A model generated the notes under the pieces. The model had not been told where the DNA came from and ran no database searches. It saw only the letters and a program-made list of their open reading frames with translations. From Pseudomonas fluorescens (GTDB taxonomy: Bacteria; Pseudomonadota; Gammaproteobacteria; Pseudomonadales; Pseudomonadaceae), in NCBI RefSeq assembly GCF_902498195.1, contig NZ_CABVIY010000001.1, positions 124,001 through 188,000 of the forward strand: a stretch of DNA of 64,000 nucleotides, read 5' to 3'. A program made the translations under genes and the position numbers. Shown one piece after another: positions 26,872 to 36,675 of this stretch (the stretch's first letter is position 1; every line of letters starts with the position of its first letter).

Positions 26872-29019
26872 TTACACGCGGAACTGGTCCATCAGGCTCT
26901 GCTGTTGATTGGCCAGGCGGTTGAGCGACTGGCTCACCCGCGCCGATTCATTGGCTTGCCCCGACAGTGACTCGGTCACATCGCGAATGGTCGCCACGTT
27001 GTTGTTGATCTCTTCGGCCACCGCGCTTTGTTCTTCGGCGGCGCTGGCGATCTGCAGGTTCATGTCGCTGATGACCGTCACCGCGTCGCCGATCTGGCGC
27101 AGGGCCGTCACGGCCTGGCCGACCTGCTCGACGCTGCCCTGGGCCTGGCGATGGCTGTTGCCCATCGAGCCCACCACATCCTGGGTGCCGCTTTGCAGGT
27201 GTTCGATCACCAGGCGGGTTTCTTCCACCGACTCCTGGGTGCGCCGCGCCAGGTTGCGCACTTCATCGGCCACCACGGCAAAGCCACGTCCGGCTTCACC
27301 GGCGCGGGCCGCTTCGATCGCGGCGTTGAGCGCCAGCAGGTTGGTCTGTTCGGCGATGGCGCGGATCACTTCCAGCACCGATCCGATTTTCTCGCTGTTG
27401 GCGGCCAGGCCTTCGACCTGCACCATCGCCGCGCTCATGTCGGCGGCCAGGTTGCCGATGCTGGCGGTGGTGCGGTCGATCACGGTCAGGCCCTGGCGGG
27501 TTGCCTGATCGGCATCCCGCGCGGCCTGGGCGGCCTGGGCGGCGCTGCGGGCGACGTCCTGGGCGGTGGCGCTCATTTCGTGGGACGCGGTGGCGACCTG
27601 ATCCACCTGGCGGTATTGCTGCTCCATGCCGGCGCTGGTCTGGGTGGCGATGGCGGAGGACTGGTCGGCGGTGCTGCGCGCGTCCTGCACCGAGCGTTTG
27701 ACCTCGGCGATGATCGGTTGCAGCTTGTCGAGGAAACGGTTGAACCAGCCGGCCAGCTGGCCCAGCTCGTCCTGTTTGTCGTAGGCCAGGCGGCGGGTCA
27801 GGTCACCTTCGCCACTGGCGATGTCTTCCAGCATGTGCGCCACGCCCAGGATCGGTTTGGTCACGCTGCGCGCCATCAGCCACACCAGCAGCAGGCCGAT
27901 CAACGCGGCCAGCACACCCAGGCCGAGTTCGATCAGGGTGCCGGCGGTGTTGCTTTCATCCAGTTGTTTTTTCAGCGCTTCGGCAGGACCGACCAGCACT
28001 TTCTCCGGCACGTCGAGCAACACCCCCCAGGCTTTGCCGCCCGGAATCGGCTGGAACGGCGCCAGCACCTTGAGCTGTTGATCGCTGTGCAGGCTGGTGG
28101 TCTTGCTGGCGGAGGCGAGCATGCGCATTAGCTCGGCGCCGGTGCGTTTATCCACAGCCTCCAGGCGCTGGCTGAGCTTGCTGGCATCCGGGCTGTAGCC
28201 GGCGAGCAGACCGGCCGGGCTGACGATGCTGACGCTGGTCTGGCCGTCATAGAGCTTCTTGCTCGCGCCTTGGCTGACCGCTTGCAGGCTGTTGAGGTTG
28301 ATGTCCACCGACAGCGATGCGATGAGCTTGCCGTTGACCATCAACGGGAAAACGATGCTGGTCATCAGCACGTTCTGGCCGTCGATCACGTAGAAATACG
28401 GTTCGATCACGCAGGGCTTGAGCTGGGCGCGCGGGCAGGTGAACCAGGCATTGGCCGCTTCGCCGCTGGGGCCGGTGCTGGTGTCGGCGATGTCTTTTTC
28501 CGGCAGGGGCATGGCGGTCAGCTGGCCCGGCACCGGTTGCGACCAGTACAGGGCAAACCGGCCTTTTTCGTTGCTGCCGACCTCGCTCTGGCCGGCGAAC
28601 AGCTCATCCTTGCCGTCCAGCCCGTTGGGCTCGAACACCAGCGACAGACCGAGCAATTCCGGGTTGGCTTGCAGGGCCGACTTGACCTGGCGGGTCAGGT
28701 CTTCACGCAGGTCGAAGGCATCGAGAAAGCGTTTTTCGGCCTGGTCGCGCAGAAACAGCACCTGGCGCGAAAAGCCGTGGCCGTATTGATAGGCGTCCAT
28801 GAACTGCTGGCGAATGCCCAGCGCCTGGTTTTCACCCTGGGATTCGATTCGCGCCTGGGCCGCTTCGGTCAACATCTCCATGCTCGAGGCTTTCACAAGC
28901 GCAGAGCTGTGCTCCATGCGATACAGCGAAAGCCCCACCAGCAGGGTCACGATGCCCGCCAGGCACAACCCGGCCAGCAGGGTGATTTTCCATTGGATGG
29001 AAAGTTGTCTGAGCGACAT
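26872..29019 (-). CDS. methyl-accepting chemotaxis protein, large dCache-type (TlpQ/McpU-like)
   Basis: A 715-residue transmembrane chemoreceptor: TM1 at about 11-33, a large periplasmic ligand domain (about 35-355), TM2 at about 362-388, HAMP (about 390-440, ending [18 protein letters not shown]) and a signalling domain with the conserved hairpin tip around [20 protein letters not shown]. Size and N-terminus resemble polyamine/histamine receptors TlpQ and McpU of Pseudomonas. That match is from memory and the ligand is inference. The start at 29017-29019 is chosen because an upstream ATG adds residues lacking family character. Confidence 0.88.
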   Translation of the reverse strand: MSLRQLSIQWKITLLAGLCLAGIVTLLVGLSLYRMEHSSALVKASSMEMLTEAAQARIESQGENQALGIRQQFMDAYQYGHGFSRQVLFLRDQAEKRFLDAFDLREDLTRQVKSALQANPELLGLSLVFEPNGLDGKDELFAGQSEVGSNEKGRFALYWSQPVPGQLTAMPLPEKDIADTSTGPSGEAANAWFTCPRAQLKPCVIEPYFYVIDGQNVLMTSIVFPLMVNGKLIASLSVDINLNSLQAVSQGASKKLYDGQTSVSIVSPAGLLAGYSPDASKLSQRLEAVDKRTGAELMRMLASASKTTSLHSDQQLKVLAPFQPIPGGKAWGVLLDVPEKVLVGPAEALKKQLDESNTAGTLIELGLGVLAALIGLLLVWLMARSVTKPILGVAHMLEDIASGEGDLTRRLAYDKQDELGQLAGWFNRFLDKLQPIIAEVKRSVQDARSTADQSSAIATQTSAGMEQQYRQVDQVATASHEMSATAQDVARSAAQAAQAARDADQATRQGLTVIDRTTASIGNLAADMSAAMVQVEGLAANSEKIGSVLEVIRAIAEQTNLLALNAAIEAARAGEAGRGFAVVADEVRNLARRTQESVEETRLVIEHLQSGTQDVVGSMGNSHRQAQGSVEQVGQAVTALRQIGDAVTVISDMNLQIASAAEEQSAVAEEINNNVATIRDVTESLSGQANESARVSQSLNRLANQQQSLMDQFRV

Positions 29020-29356
29020 GGCAACGTCCTTATTCGATAAATATCTGAGACTTTGCACTGTAACGGCCGCAAATCCGGTTTCTTTATCCCGTCTATCCCC
29101 CTGTAGGAGCGAGCATGCTCGCGATGGTCGTCAACGATAACGCGGGGAGCCTGAAGGCCCGCGGTGCCTGATCGTTCATCGCGAGCAGGCTCGCTCCTAC
29201 AGGTATTCACATGCCGTTACATATGCCCAGGCGCTTTGACACCGGCCCCACTCTGCGGCACAGTGCGCGCCCTCTAATAAAACCCATTCCTTCATCCGCT
29301 GGCGGCTCTCGCAGACTGCCAGACGGAGTCTTTTCGTTTGTCTCGAGGTTAATGAA
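29020..29356. other. intergenic, divergent promoters around a long REP pair
   Basis: The 337 bases separate two divergent genes. A 100-base class B repeat occupies 29102-29201. The remaining 29202-29356 contains no supported frame and should carry the antiporter promoter, with CGAGG as ribosome binding site at 29344-29348. Confidence 0.45.
29102..29201. repeat. REP pair, class B, long form
   Basis: Inverted TGTAGGAGCGAGCATGCTCG copies enclose a longer spacer beginning ATGGTCGTCAACGATAACGC. The same inner block recurs in the elements at 36263 and 41789. Confidence 0.87.
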
Positions 29357-30673
29357 ATGAATGCAGTGATTGCCGCGGTCGGCATCATGCTGATACTCAG
29401 CCTGTCCCGCGTGCACGTGGTCATCGCGCTGATCGTGGGGGCGCTGGTGGGTGGCCTGGCCGGTGGCCTGGGCATCGACGCGACACTCAAGGCGTTCAAC
29501 AGCGGCCTTGGCGGCGGGGCGACGGTGGCGTTGTCCTATGCCTTGCTGGGCGCTTTCGCCGTGGCCATCGCCAAGTCCGGCCTGGCCCACGCCCTGGCCG
29601 ACAAGGCGCTGGCAATGGTCGATCGCCAACACGCCAGCGGCGGCGGCCAGGTCAAGTGGTTGCTGATCGGCCTGCTGTGGGTGGTGGCCATCGCCTCGCA
29701 GAACATCTTGCCGATTCATATCGCCTTTATTCCGTTGCTGGTGCCGCCGCTTCTATATGTGCTGACCAAATTGCAGCTGGATCGCCGCTTGATCGCCTGT
29801 GTCATGACCTTCGGCCTGATCACCCCGTACATGTTCCTGCCCGTGGGCTTCGGCAATATTTTTCTCAATGAAATCCTGCTGGCCAACGTCGCCCGCAGCG
29901 GCGTGGACATCAGCGGCATCAACGTCACCCACGCCATGGGCATCCCGGCGCTGGGCATGCTGGTGGGGCTCGGGGTGGCGTTTATCAGTTATCGCAAGAA
30001 GCGCGTCTACGACCTGGAAAAGATCGAGCAAGTGGAACAGGTCGCGGTGCAGTACAACCCGCTGAGCCTGATGGTGGCGGGCCTGGCCATCGCGGCGGCG
30101 TTCATTGTCCAGTTGCTGCTGGACTCGATGATCATCGGTGCGCTGGCCGGCTTCCTGATTTTTTCGCTGTCGGGCATCGTCAAGTGGCGTGACACCGACG
30201 ACCTGTTCACCGAAGGCATGAAGATGATGGCGATGATCGGCTTCATCATGATCGCCGCGTCCGGGTTCGGCGAAGTGATCAAGGCCACCGGGGAGGTGCA
30301 GACGCTGGTCGAGGCGTCGGCGGCCTGGATCGGCCACAGCAAGGCCATCGGCGCCTTGCTGATGCTGCTGGTCGGCCTGCTGGTGACCATGGGCATCGGT
30401 TCGTCGTTTTCCACGGTGCCGATCCTGGCGGTGATTTTCGTGCCTCTGTGCGTGCAGCTGGGCTTCAGCCCGATCGCCATCGTGTGCATCGTCGGCACGG
30501 CCGGCGCCCTCGGTGATGCCGGCTCGCCCGCCTCGGACTCCACACTCGGCCCGACCTCCGGCCTGAACATCGACGGCCAGCATCACCACATCTGGGACAC
30601 CGTGGTCCCGACCTTCCTGCATTACAACCTGCCGTTACTGGCGTTTGGCTGGCTGGCGGCGATGGTGCTGTAA
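29357..30673 (+). CDS. Na+/H+ antiporter family (NhaC-like) permease
   Basis: A 438-residue, about 11-helix inner-membrane protein. Conserved polar stretches inside helices, such as [19 protein letters not shown] and [20 protein letters not shown], are typical of the Na+/H+ antiporter/amino-acid permease family related to NhaC. It may exchange sodium or an organic substrate for protons; the substrate is not shown by the sequence. GAGG lies 8 bases before the ATG. It is flanked by two chemoreceptor genes. Confidence 0.82.
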   Translation: MNAVIAAVGIMLILSLSRVHVVIALIVGALVGGLAGGLGIDATLKAFNSGLGGGATVALSYALLGAFAVAIAKSGLAHALADKALAMVDRQHASGGGQVKWLLIGLLWVVAIASQNILPIHIAFIPLLVPPLLYVLTKLQLDRRLIACVMTFGLITPYMFLPVGFGNIFLNEILLANVARSGVDISGINVTHAMGIPALGMLVGLGVAFISYRKKRVYDLEKIEQVEQVAVQYNPLSLMVAGLAIAAAFIVQLLLDSMIIGALAGFLIFSLSGIVKWRDTDDLFTEGMKMMAMIGFIMIAASGFGEVIKATGEVQTLVEASAAWIGHSKAIGALLMLLVGLLVTMGIGSSFSTVPILAVIFVPLCVQLGFSPIAIVCIVGTAGALGDAGSPASDSTLGPTSGLNIDGQHHHIWDTVVPTFLHYNLPLLAFGWLAAMVL

Positions 30674-30682
30674 AAAACAGAA

Positions 30683-30766
30683 GATCAAAAGATCGCAGCC
30701 TTCGGCAGCTCCTACAGGTGGGCACCATTCCCCTGTAGGAGCTGCCGAAGGCTGCGATCTTTTTTG
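30683..30766. repeat. REP pair, class C, outward orientation
   Basis: Class C copies lie tail-to-tail (GATCGCAGCCTTCGGCAGCT first, then TGTAGGAGCTGCCGAAGGCT). The right copy ends in a run of T and could terminate rightward transcription from the antiporter gene. Confidence 0.85.
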
Positions 30767-30836
30767 GGTTCAACTTTTGACCCGGCGTGCCGTTAAAGCC
30801 TTTAACCACGCCAATAAAATCAAAAGAGTGAACGTC

Positions 30837-32519
30837 ATGCGCATGAGCCTGAAGGCTAAAGTCCTGTCCCTTGCCGTCCTCCCGGTGCTGCTCTTTGCGC
30901 TGGTCATCAGCCTGACCACCTTGTTTATCTTGCAGGGCCAGGCGCGGCACGAGGTCGAGGAGACCCGCGCGCGCCTGCTCAGCGATGCCAAGGCCACCCT
31001 GCAAAGCTACGTGGCCGTGGCCATGACCACGATCAAGCCGCTGTACGACGCCGCCGCCCAGGGCGATGACGCGGCGCGGGCCCAGGCGATCAAGTTGCTG
31101 TCGAGCATCAAGTACGGCAAGGAAGGCTACTTCTTCGGCTACGACTCCGAGACTGTGCGCCTGTTCAAGGCCAACGACCCGGAGGGCGTGGGCAAGAGCT
31201 TCAAGGACAATCGCGACCCTAATGGCGTCTACGTCAACCGCGACCTGGTGAAAGTGGCCAAGGACGGCACCCATTACCTGCAATACAGCTCGCCGCTACC
31301 GGGTAATGCGCAAGTGCTGGTGCCCAAGCTCGGCTACACCGAATACCTGCCGAAGTGGGACATGGCGGTCGGCACTTCGGTCAACCTCGACGGCATCGAG
31401 GCCCAAGTGGCGGTGGTCGAAGCCAAGGTTGAGGAACGCATGCAAGGCGTGGTGCTGAGCATCGTCGGCGTGGCGGTGGTGGTGCTGTTGCTGATCGCGG
31501 CGGCGGGGATGCTGTTGGCTAACACCATCCTGCGTCCGCTGAACCTGATGAAGGCCAACCTCGACGACATCGCGGCGGGCGAGGGCGACCTGACCCGGCG
31601 CCTGTCCATCAGCAGCCAGGATGAACTGGGCGATCTGGCGGGCTCGTTCAACCGTTTCGTCGACAAGATCCACGGCCTGGTGCGCCAGATCACCGAAATG
31701 ACCTCGCAACTGACCGGGCTTGTGACCCAGGTGTCCGACCAGGCCCACCGTTCGGACAAGGCCATGGAGCGCCAGCGCCACGAAACCGATCAGGTCGCCA
31801 CGGCGATCAATGAAATGTCGGCCGCCGCCCAGGAAGTGGCCAAGAGTGCGCAAAACGCCGCCGTGGCCGCCCAGCAGACTGATGAAGAAGGCCAGGCCGC
31901 CAAGCGTGTGGTGGCCGGCAGCATCGTCAAGATTCATGCGCTGGTGGATGACATTCGCAGCAGCGGCGTGTCCCTCGACAGCCTGCAAAAGGACGTGTCG
32001 TCGATTGTCAGCGTGCTCGGGGTGATCCGTTCGATTGCCGAACAGACCAACCTGCTGGCGCTCAACGCGGCGATCGAAGCGGCCCGTGCCGGTGAAGCCG
32101 GTCGGGGGTTCGCGGTGGTGGCCGATGAAGTCCGGGCGCTGGCCAGTCGCACGCAGATCAGCACCCAGGAAATCCAGGGCATGATCGACCGCCTGCAAGC
32201 CGGCACCCAGTCGGCGGTGGAAGCCATGCGCCGCTCCAGCGAGGCCGGCGACGGCACCTCGGCCCAGGCCAACGAAGCCGGCGCTTCCCTGGACACCATG
32301 GCGCAACTGATCGCCACCATCAATTCGATGAACGCACAGATCGCCAGCGCCGCCGAAGAGCAGACCGCCGTGGCCGAGGAGATCAACCGCAGCGTGCATC
32401 AGATCGCGGTGGCGGTGGATAACGTGGCGGGCGAGACCCAATTGGGCGCGCAGACATCGCGCAGCCTGGCGGACCTCGGTCAGCGCCTGGGCAGCCTGGT
32501 CGGACAGTTCCGTATCTGA
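30837..32519 (+). CDS. methyl-accepting chemotaxis protein, sCache type
   Basis: A 560-residue chemoreceptor: TM1 at about 9-31, a periplasmic single Cache (Cache_2) domain (about 40-195) with [13 protein letters not shown] and [17 protein letters not shown]2 at about 203-227, HAMP (about 228-280) and a signalling domain with the tip [20 protein letters not shown]. sCache receptors of this kind often sense short organic acids; the ligand is unknown. An alternative start two codons downstream (30843) cannot be excluded. No che genes are nearby, so it must feed into a distant pathway. Confidence 0.92.
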   Translation: MRMSLKAKVLSLAVLPVLLFALVISLTTLFILQGQARHEVEETRARLLSDAKATLQSYVAVAMTTIKPLYDAAAQGDDAARAQAIKLLSSIKYGKEGYFFGYDSETVRLFKANDPEGVGKSFKDNRDPNGVYVNRDLVKVAKDGTHYLQYSSPLPGNAQVLVPKLGYTEYLPKWDMAVGTSVNLDGIEAQVAVVEAKVEERMQGVVLSIVGVAVVVLLLIAAAGMLLANTILRPLNLMKANLDDIAAGEGDLTRRLSISSQDELGDLAGSFNRFVDKIHGLVRQITEMTSQLTGLVTQVSDQAHRSDKAMERQRHETDQVATAINEMSAAAQEVAKSAQNAAVAAQQTDEEGQAAKRVVAGSIVKIHALVDDIRSSGVSLDSLQKDVSSIVSVLGVIRSIAEQTNLLALNAAIEAARAGEAGRGFAVVADEVRALASRTQISTQEIQGMIDRLQAGTQSAVEAMRRSSEAGDGTSAQANEAGASLDTMAQLIATINSMNAQIASAAEEQTAVAEEINRSVHQIAVAVDNVAGETQLGAQTSRSLADLGQRLGSLVGQFRI

Positions 32520-32534
32520 CACCACCAAACAAAA

Positions 32535-32624
32535 TGTGGGAGCGGGCTTGCTCGCGAAGGCGGTGTATCAGTCGACAGCGCTGTTGCCTGACACGCCCTC
32601 TTCGCGAGCAAGCCCGCTCCCACA
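32535..32624. repeat. REP pair, class A
   Basis: Inverted class A copies lie between the convergent chemoreceptor and LysR genes. Confidence 0.9.
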
Positions 32625-32644
32625 TGGGGTTGGTGGTGTTTGAG

Positions 32645-33580
32645 CTAAGGCCTGTCCCAATACGGCACCTCGCCAAAACACTCGACGAAGAAATCGATCA
32701 CCGTCCTGACCTTCACCGACAAACGCCGGCTACCCGGCCAGAGCACGGCGATCTGCTGCGGCTCAAGGCTGTTTGACACCTGATAGTTGCCCAGCACCGT
32801 CACCAGCGTGCCGTTGCGCACCGCTTCACCGATCAGCCACGACGGAAACATCACCAGCCCCAGGCCCTGTTCGGCGGCCTGGGTCAGGGTGTCGGCGTGG
32901 TTGCCGGTGATCGGGCCTTTCACCGACCAGGGCGTCCAGGCCTGCTGGCCTTGGCGGAAGAACCAGCGTTGTTGGCCGGTCACGCCCTTGTAGGCCAGGC
33001 AATCGTGATCCGCCAGGTCCTGCGGGTGTTGCGGCGTGCCGTGTCGTTGCAGGTAGGCCGGGCTCGCCGCCACTTGAAAGCGATGGGGGGCGAGGATGCG
33101 TGCCTGCATGCCGGAATCGTGCAGCGGGCCGATGCGGAACAGCAGGTCGGCGCCTTCCTGCAACGGGTCGATGTAACTGTCGGTCTGCTGGATATCCAGT
33201 TGCAGTTTCGGGTAGCGCTCGCACAACCGCCCCAGCCATGGCGTCAGGTGCCGTTGGCCGAACACCACCGGCGCATTGATCCGCACCAGGCCGCCGGGTT
33301 CGCTTTGCTGTTCCTGCAAGGCCTGTTCGGCTTCTTCCAGTTGCACCAGCACCAGCCGGGCATGATGACCGAGCATGCGCCCGGCTTCGGTGGGCGTGAC
33401 GGCGCGGGTGTGACGGTAGAGCAGTTGCTGGCTCAGGGCCTGCTCCATCAACTGGATCTGACGCGAGATCGAAGAGGGCGCCAGGCCCTCGCGGCGGGCG
33501 ACTTCGGAAAAGCTGCCATGGTCGAGCACCGCGACAAACAGCCGTAGTGCCTTGAATCCCAGTTCGTTGAAGCCCTGCAT
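32645..33580 (-). CDS. LysR-family transcriptional regulator
   Basis: A 311-residue regulator. The N-terminal helix-turn-helix (about 10-65) includes LRLFVAVLDHGSFSEVARRE and SSISRQIQLMEQALSQ. The C-terminal ligand domain (about 95-300) has LVRINAPVVFGQRHLTPWL, typical of the CrgA/DhcR-like LysR branch. It is divergent from the YdcZ transporter pair with a REP element between, so it may control them, but that is inference. The ligand is unknown. Confidence 0.88.
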   Translation of the reverse strand: MQGFNELGFKALRLFVAVLDHGSFSEVARREGLAPSSISRQIQLMEQALSQQLLYRHTRAVTPTEAGRMLGHHARLVLVQLEEAEQALQEQQSEPGGLVRINAPVVFGQRHLTPWLGRLCERYPKLQLDIQQTDSYIDPLQEGADLLFRIGPLHDSGMQARILAPHRFQVAASPAYLQRHGTPQHPQDLADHDCLAYKGVTGQQRWFFRQGQQAWTPWSVKGPITGNHADTLTQAAEQGLGLVMFPSWLIGEAVRNGTLVTVLGNYQVSNSLEPQQIAVLWPGSRRLSVKVRTVIDFFVECFGEVPYWDRP

Positions 33581-33660
33581 GACCCATCCTGCTGTGCGAG
33601 TTGCGCAAAAGTGTTGTCAGGATGCTCCCATTTATCGCAAAGGATCGCTACCCCGATAAT

Positions 33661-33750
33661 TGTGGGAGCGGGCTTGCTCGCGAAAGCGGTGTATCAATCG
33701 ACATTTCTGTTGCCTGGCACATCGCCTTCGCGAGCAAGCCCGCTCCCACA
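33661..33750. repeat. REP pair, class A
   Basis: Inverted class A copies lie between the divergent LysR and YdcZ genes, upstream of both. Confidence 0.9.
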
Positions 33751-33791
33751 AGGGGTTGGTGTTTTATCTGATGACGGGTAGGTATTCCGCT

Positions 33792-34277
33792 ATGCAATCT
33801 TCTTCAATCGATATCGCCGCGACACCCGCGGCCAAACCGGGCCTGCGGCTTCTGCTGCTGCCGCTGGTCATCCTGGCCGGCATGGGGCTTTCCGTGGAGG
33901 CTGGTTTGCTCGGGCCGTTGGGTTCGCAGGTCGGTCATCTATGGGCGACCTTGAGCATTTTCGGGGTCGGCTCGGCCATTCTGTTCCTGCTGTTGCTGTT
34001 CAGCGGCCCGCAACGGGGGCCGGCCCTGAGCGAGTTGCCGCGCTGGCAACTGATCGGCGGCTTTCTCGGGCCCATGTACGTGGTGGTGCTGACGCTGGCC
34101 ACGCCGCACATCGGCATCGCCATGACCATGATCGCGATTCTCTCCGGGCAAGTCGGCAAGAGCGTGCTGATCGACCATTTCGGCTGGTTCGGCGCCACCC
34201 GTAAAAAGGTCAACGGTGAACGCTGGCTGGCCTTGCTGCTGATTGTCGCGGCACTTGTTCTGATCGCTCGGGGGTAA
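33792..34277 (+). CDS. YdcZ/DUF606-family DMT half-transporter, subunit 1
   Basis: A 161-residue membrane protein with about five hydrophobic helices of the DMT superfamily YdcZ/DUF606 type (LPLVILAGMGLSVEAGLLGPLG, then RWQLIGGFLGPMYVVVLTLA). It carries an extra polar N-terminus of about 20 residues. The stop overlaps the next gene (TAATG), which encodes a homologous protein, so the two probably assemble as a heterodimer in the inner membrane. The substrate is unknown. Confidence 0.83.
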   Translation: MQSSSIDIAATPAAKPGLRLLLLPLVILAGMGLSVEAGLLGPLGSQVGHLWATLSIFGVGSAILFLLLLFSGPQRGPALSELPRWQLIGGFLGPMYVVVLTLATPHIGIAMTMIAILSGQVGKSVLIDHFGWFGATRKKVNGERWLALLLIVAALVLIARG

Positions 34278-34729
34278 TGATGAGTCTGATTATGTTGTTG
34301 GCGGTGGTCGTGGCGGCCGGCGCGGTGCTGAGTGTGCAGGCGGCGATCAACGGACGCCTGGGGGAAACGGTCGGTGTGCTGCGCAGCAGTTTGCTGACGT
34401 TCGTGGTGGGCGCGGTGAGCACCGGGCTGTTGATTCTGTTTTTCGAGCCGGCCCACGCGGTCAGCCTGCTGGACGTACCGAAATGGCAGCTCAGCGGTGC
34501 GTTGTTTGGGGTCGTCTACATGATGGTGATGGTCGGCGCGGTGCCGCGGGTGGGGACGGCGGTGGCGACGGTGGCGGTGATTGTCGGGCAGTTGGGGATG
34601 GGGATGTTGATCGACAACTTTGGCTGGCTGGGCAATCCGGCGATCGAATTGTCCGGCAGTCGGGTGTTGGCGATGGTGCTCCTGGGCCTGGCGCTGGTGT
34701 TCATGTATCGCAGCAGCAGCCGGGTCTGA
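34277..34729 (+). CDS. YdcZ/DUF606-family DMT half-transporter, subunit 2
   Basis: A 150-residue protein, also with about five membrane helices. It aligns by eye with the preceding gene: VQAAINGRLGETVG against VEAGLLGPLGSQVG, and PKWQLSGALFGVVYMMVMVGAVPRVG against PRWQLIGGFLGPMYVVVLTLATPHIG. Both end with IVGQLG/ILSGQVG...LIDNFGWLG/LIDHFGWFG. Paired half-size transporters are typical of small DMT families. An ATG at 34280 is an equally possible start. Confidence 0.83.
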   Translation: MMSLIMLLAVVVAAGAVLSVQAAINGRLGETVGVLRSSLLTFVVGAVSTGLLILFFEPAHAVSLLDVPKWQLSGALFGVVYMMVMVGAVPRVGTAVATVAVIVGQLGMGMLIDNFGWLGNPAIELSGSRVLAMVLLGLALVFMYRSSSRV

Positions 34730-34739
34730 CACCGCTCCC

Positions 34740-34824
34740 TGTAGGAGCTGCCGCAGGCTGCGATCTTTTGACTTTGATTGTTAAAAACAAGATCAAAAGA
34801 TCGCAGCCTGCGGCAGCTCCTACA
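34740..34824. repeat. REP pair, class C
   Basis: Inverted class C copies with an AT-rich centre lie between the YdcZ pair and the metallothionein gene. Confidence 0.87.
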
Positions 34825-34882
34825 CTGGTAAGGCGGGTGGGTTATCCCGCCCCCGACGACCACCCCAAAAGGAGTCCGCGCC

Positions 34883-35044
34883 ATGACCGATGACCGTAAA
34901 TGTGACTGTCCTAAATGCAACTGCAAGCTCGGCGAGCATCCGATCGTGCGTCACGGCAAGCACTTTTGCTGCGAAGCCTGCGCCAAGCACCACGAGCACG
35001 GCGAAGAGTGCGCCCATCAAGGCTGCAAGTGCGCCCATGGCTGA
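34883..35044 (+). CDS. bacterial metallothionein
   Basis: A 53-residue metal-binding protein. It has ten cysteines (7, 9, 12, 14, 29, 30, 33, 43, 48, 50) and eight histidines, with motifs KCDCPKCNCKL, FCCEACAKHH and CKCAHG. These match the pseudomonad BmtA/SmtA type, which sequesters zinc and cadmium in a zinc-finger-like fold. A strong AAAAGGAG lies 7 bases before the ATG. The His-rich tail after Cys33 is longer than in the cyanobacterial prototype. A hairpin with a short T run follows at 35066-35090. Confidence 0.93.
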   Translation: MTDDRKCDCPKCNCKLGEHPIVRHGKHFCCEACAKHHEHGEECAHQGCKCAHG

Positions 35045-35065
35045 CAGCGATCGTGCACAGGAAAA

Positions 35066-35090
35066 CGGAGCCTGGTCAGGCTCCGCTTTC
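35066..35090 (+). terminator. hairpin after metallothionein gene
   Basis: An 8-base stem CGGAGCCT/AGGCTCCG with a 4-base loop is followed by CTTTC, 21 bases after the metallothionein stop. The T run is short, so termination may be partial. Confidence 0.6.
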
Positions 35091-35116
35091 AGCTGATGAG
35101 GTGCCCGTTTCAGGCA

Positions 35117-35344
35117 TCAGTTCGCGGGTCGCCACTTGACATTTTCCACGCCGAATTTCTCTGCCATCGGCTTGCTGGTCTTTTGTACCTTTTCCCGGCC
35201 AAAACGCGGAATCCTGCCAACACCGGCGTCGCAACTCGCCCAATGCCAGGCCTCGGCATTGTCCATTTTATCCAGCCGGATAATGAACGACTTGGGCGCG
35301 CCATGAAGGGTGTATTCGATGACGAAGAGTTTTGCGTTGTTCAT
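35117..35344 (-). CDS. small conserved protein, DUF6555-like
   Basis: A 75-residue soluble protein without signal peptide. It reads MNNAKLFVIEYTLHGAPKSF, then an Ile-rich strand and a Trp-containing core AWHWASCDAGVG, and ends KWRPAN. It resembles a small Pseudomonas-specific family (DUF6555, from memory) of unknown role. GGGAGGA about 10 bases upstream decides the start at 35342-35344. It is convergent with the metallothionein gene and divergent from the AraC gene. Confidence 0.75.
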   Translation of the reverse strand: MNNAKLFVIEYTLHGAPKSFIIRLDKMDNAEAWHWASCDAGVGRIPRFGREKVQKTSKPMAEKFGVENVKWRPAN

Positions 35345-35490
35345 ATGGCCCGTATTCCTCCCTGTGGTACATAAACGGATCACGCGCCAAACGGAAAATT
35401 CAGTCGGATTGTCAGACGGTTGCACATGCTGGCGATCGGCTGCACGCATCGTTACCATGAAACTTCCCTGAACCCCCATGATCATTGCCC

Positions 35491-36267
35491 ATGGCCCTTG
35501 CCGCCCCACCTGACCTCAGTGACACCGATGTGCCCGTCCAACCGTTGGCGCGTACCTATCCGCGCGGGCTGTTCATCGAGCCGCACGAGCATGCCTGGGG
35601 GCAGTTGCTGTATGCGATGAGCGGGGTGATGTGGGTCGAGACGCCCCATGAGGCGCTGGTGGTGCCGCCGCAACGGGCCGTGTGGTTGCCGCCGGGTGTG
35701 CCGCACGGGATTCGTGTGGTGTCGGACCTGCAAATGCGCAACATCTACCTGCGCCCGTCCCTGGCGGCGACCCTGGATGACAGTGTCCAGGTGATCGAAG
35801 TGGGCGGGCTGCTGCGCGAGTTGATCATCGGCCTGGTGGAGCAGGGTGATGACGGCGCGGCGGACTATTACGAGGCATTGGTGGGACTGGCGCTGCTGGA
35901 GCTCAAGCGAGCCCGGCGCTCGCTGATGAAAATACCGCTGCCGGACGACTCTGACCGGCGTCTGATGAACCTGTGCCAGGCCGTCATGGCCCAGCCATCG
36001 CTGGACATTGCCTTCGAACAACACGCGGAAAATGCCGGCGCCAGCGTGCGCACCCTGGCGCGGTTGTTCAAGGACGGCCTGGGCATGGGATTCGCCGAGT
36101 GGCGGCGCCAGGTGCAACTGGCGACGGCGGCCGCCGAGTTGATCCAGGGGGTGCCCGTCAGTGCCATCGCCCGTGAGCTGGGCTATTCCCCCAGCAGTTT
36201 CAGCGACATGTTCCGCCGCGAACTGGGCGTCGCCCCCTCACAATTTTCCGCGAACCCAAACCTGTAG
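35491..36267 (+). CDS. AraC-family regulator with N-terminal cupin
   Basis: A 258-residue regulator. The cupin-type ligand domain (about 20-100) has HEHAWGQLLYAMSGVMWVE and VVPPQRAVWLPPGVPHGI. The C-terminal AraC domain (about 155-255) has ASVRTLARLFKDGLGMGF and the second helix-turn-helix ELGYSPSSFSDMFRRELG. This architecture is shared with many regulators of neighbouring transporters or oxidoreductases. The inducer is unknown. No strong ribosome binding site precedes the ATG. Confidence 0.88.
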   Translation: MALAAPPDLSDTDVPVQPLARTYPRGLFIEPHEHAWGQLLYAMSGVMWVETPHEALVVPPQRAVWLPPGVPHGIRVVSDLQMRNIYLRPSLAATLDDSVQVIEVGGLLRELIIGLVEQGDDGAADYYEALVGLALLELKRARRSLMKIPLPDDSDRRLMNLCQAVMAQPSLDIAFEQHAENAGASVRTLARLFKDGLGMGFAEWRRQVQLATAAAELIQGVPVSAIARELGYSPSSFSDMFRRELGVAPSQFSANPNL

Positions 36268-36362
36268 GAGCGAGCATGCTCGCGATGGACTCAAGCGCAC
36301 CACGTTAATTAAGGAAGCACGGGTTATCGTTCACGTCCATCGCGAGCATGCTCGCTCCTACA
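36263..36362. repeat. REP pair, class B, long form
   Basis: Inverted TGTAGGAGCGAGCATGCTCG copies. The right arm is preceded by GGTTATCGTTCACGTCCATC, the conserved inner block of the long form. The left arm overlaps the last bases of the AraC gene. Confidence 0.87.
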
Positions 36363-36472
36363 GGTTCCATGAATTCAGGGCGGTTTGGCCGATATTCCGA
36401 AGCACTTGGCCGGTGCTCGCGCTCCCCCCTCTCTAGACTTCAGGCATCCCTCAATGGCCCTCGGAGTCTGCC

Positions 36473-36646
36473 ATGAGCTACTTCATTTCACTGGTGATCG
36501 GCCTGGGCGTCGGCCTGCTCTACGGCGCCCTGGACTTTCGTTCCCCCGCACCTCCGGCCGTCGCGCTGATCGGCCTGCTCGGCATGCTGGCCGGGGAAAA
36601 ACTCTGGCCGATGGGCCGGCAGCTGGTCGCTGGCTGGATCTCTTGA
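36473..36646 (+). CDS. XapX (DUF1427) small membrane protein
   Basis: A 57-residue protein with two hydrophobic helices. It matches the XapX domain: IGLGVGLLYGALDFRSPAPP, then ALIGLLGMLAGEKLWP. XapX proteins are small inner-membrane proteins found beside oxidoreductases and transporters; their function is not established. The ATG at 36473 lies 29 bases before the downstream dehydrogenase, measured from stop to start, on the same strand, so co-transcription is likely. Confidence 0.85.
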   Translation: MSYFISLVIGLGVGLLYGALDFRSPAPPAVALIGLLGMLAGEKLWPMGRQLVAGWIS

Positions 36647-36675
36647 ATTTCTATTTCTGATTGGATGAAAACGTC

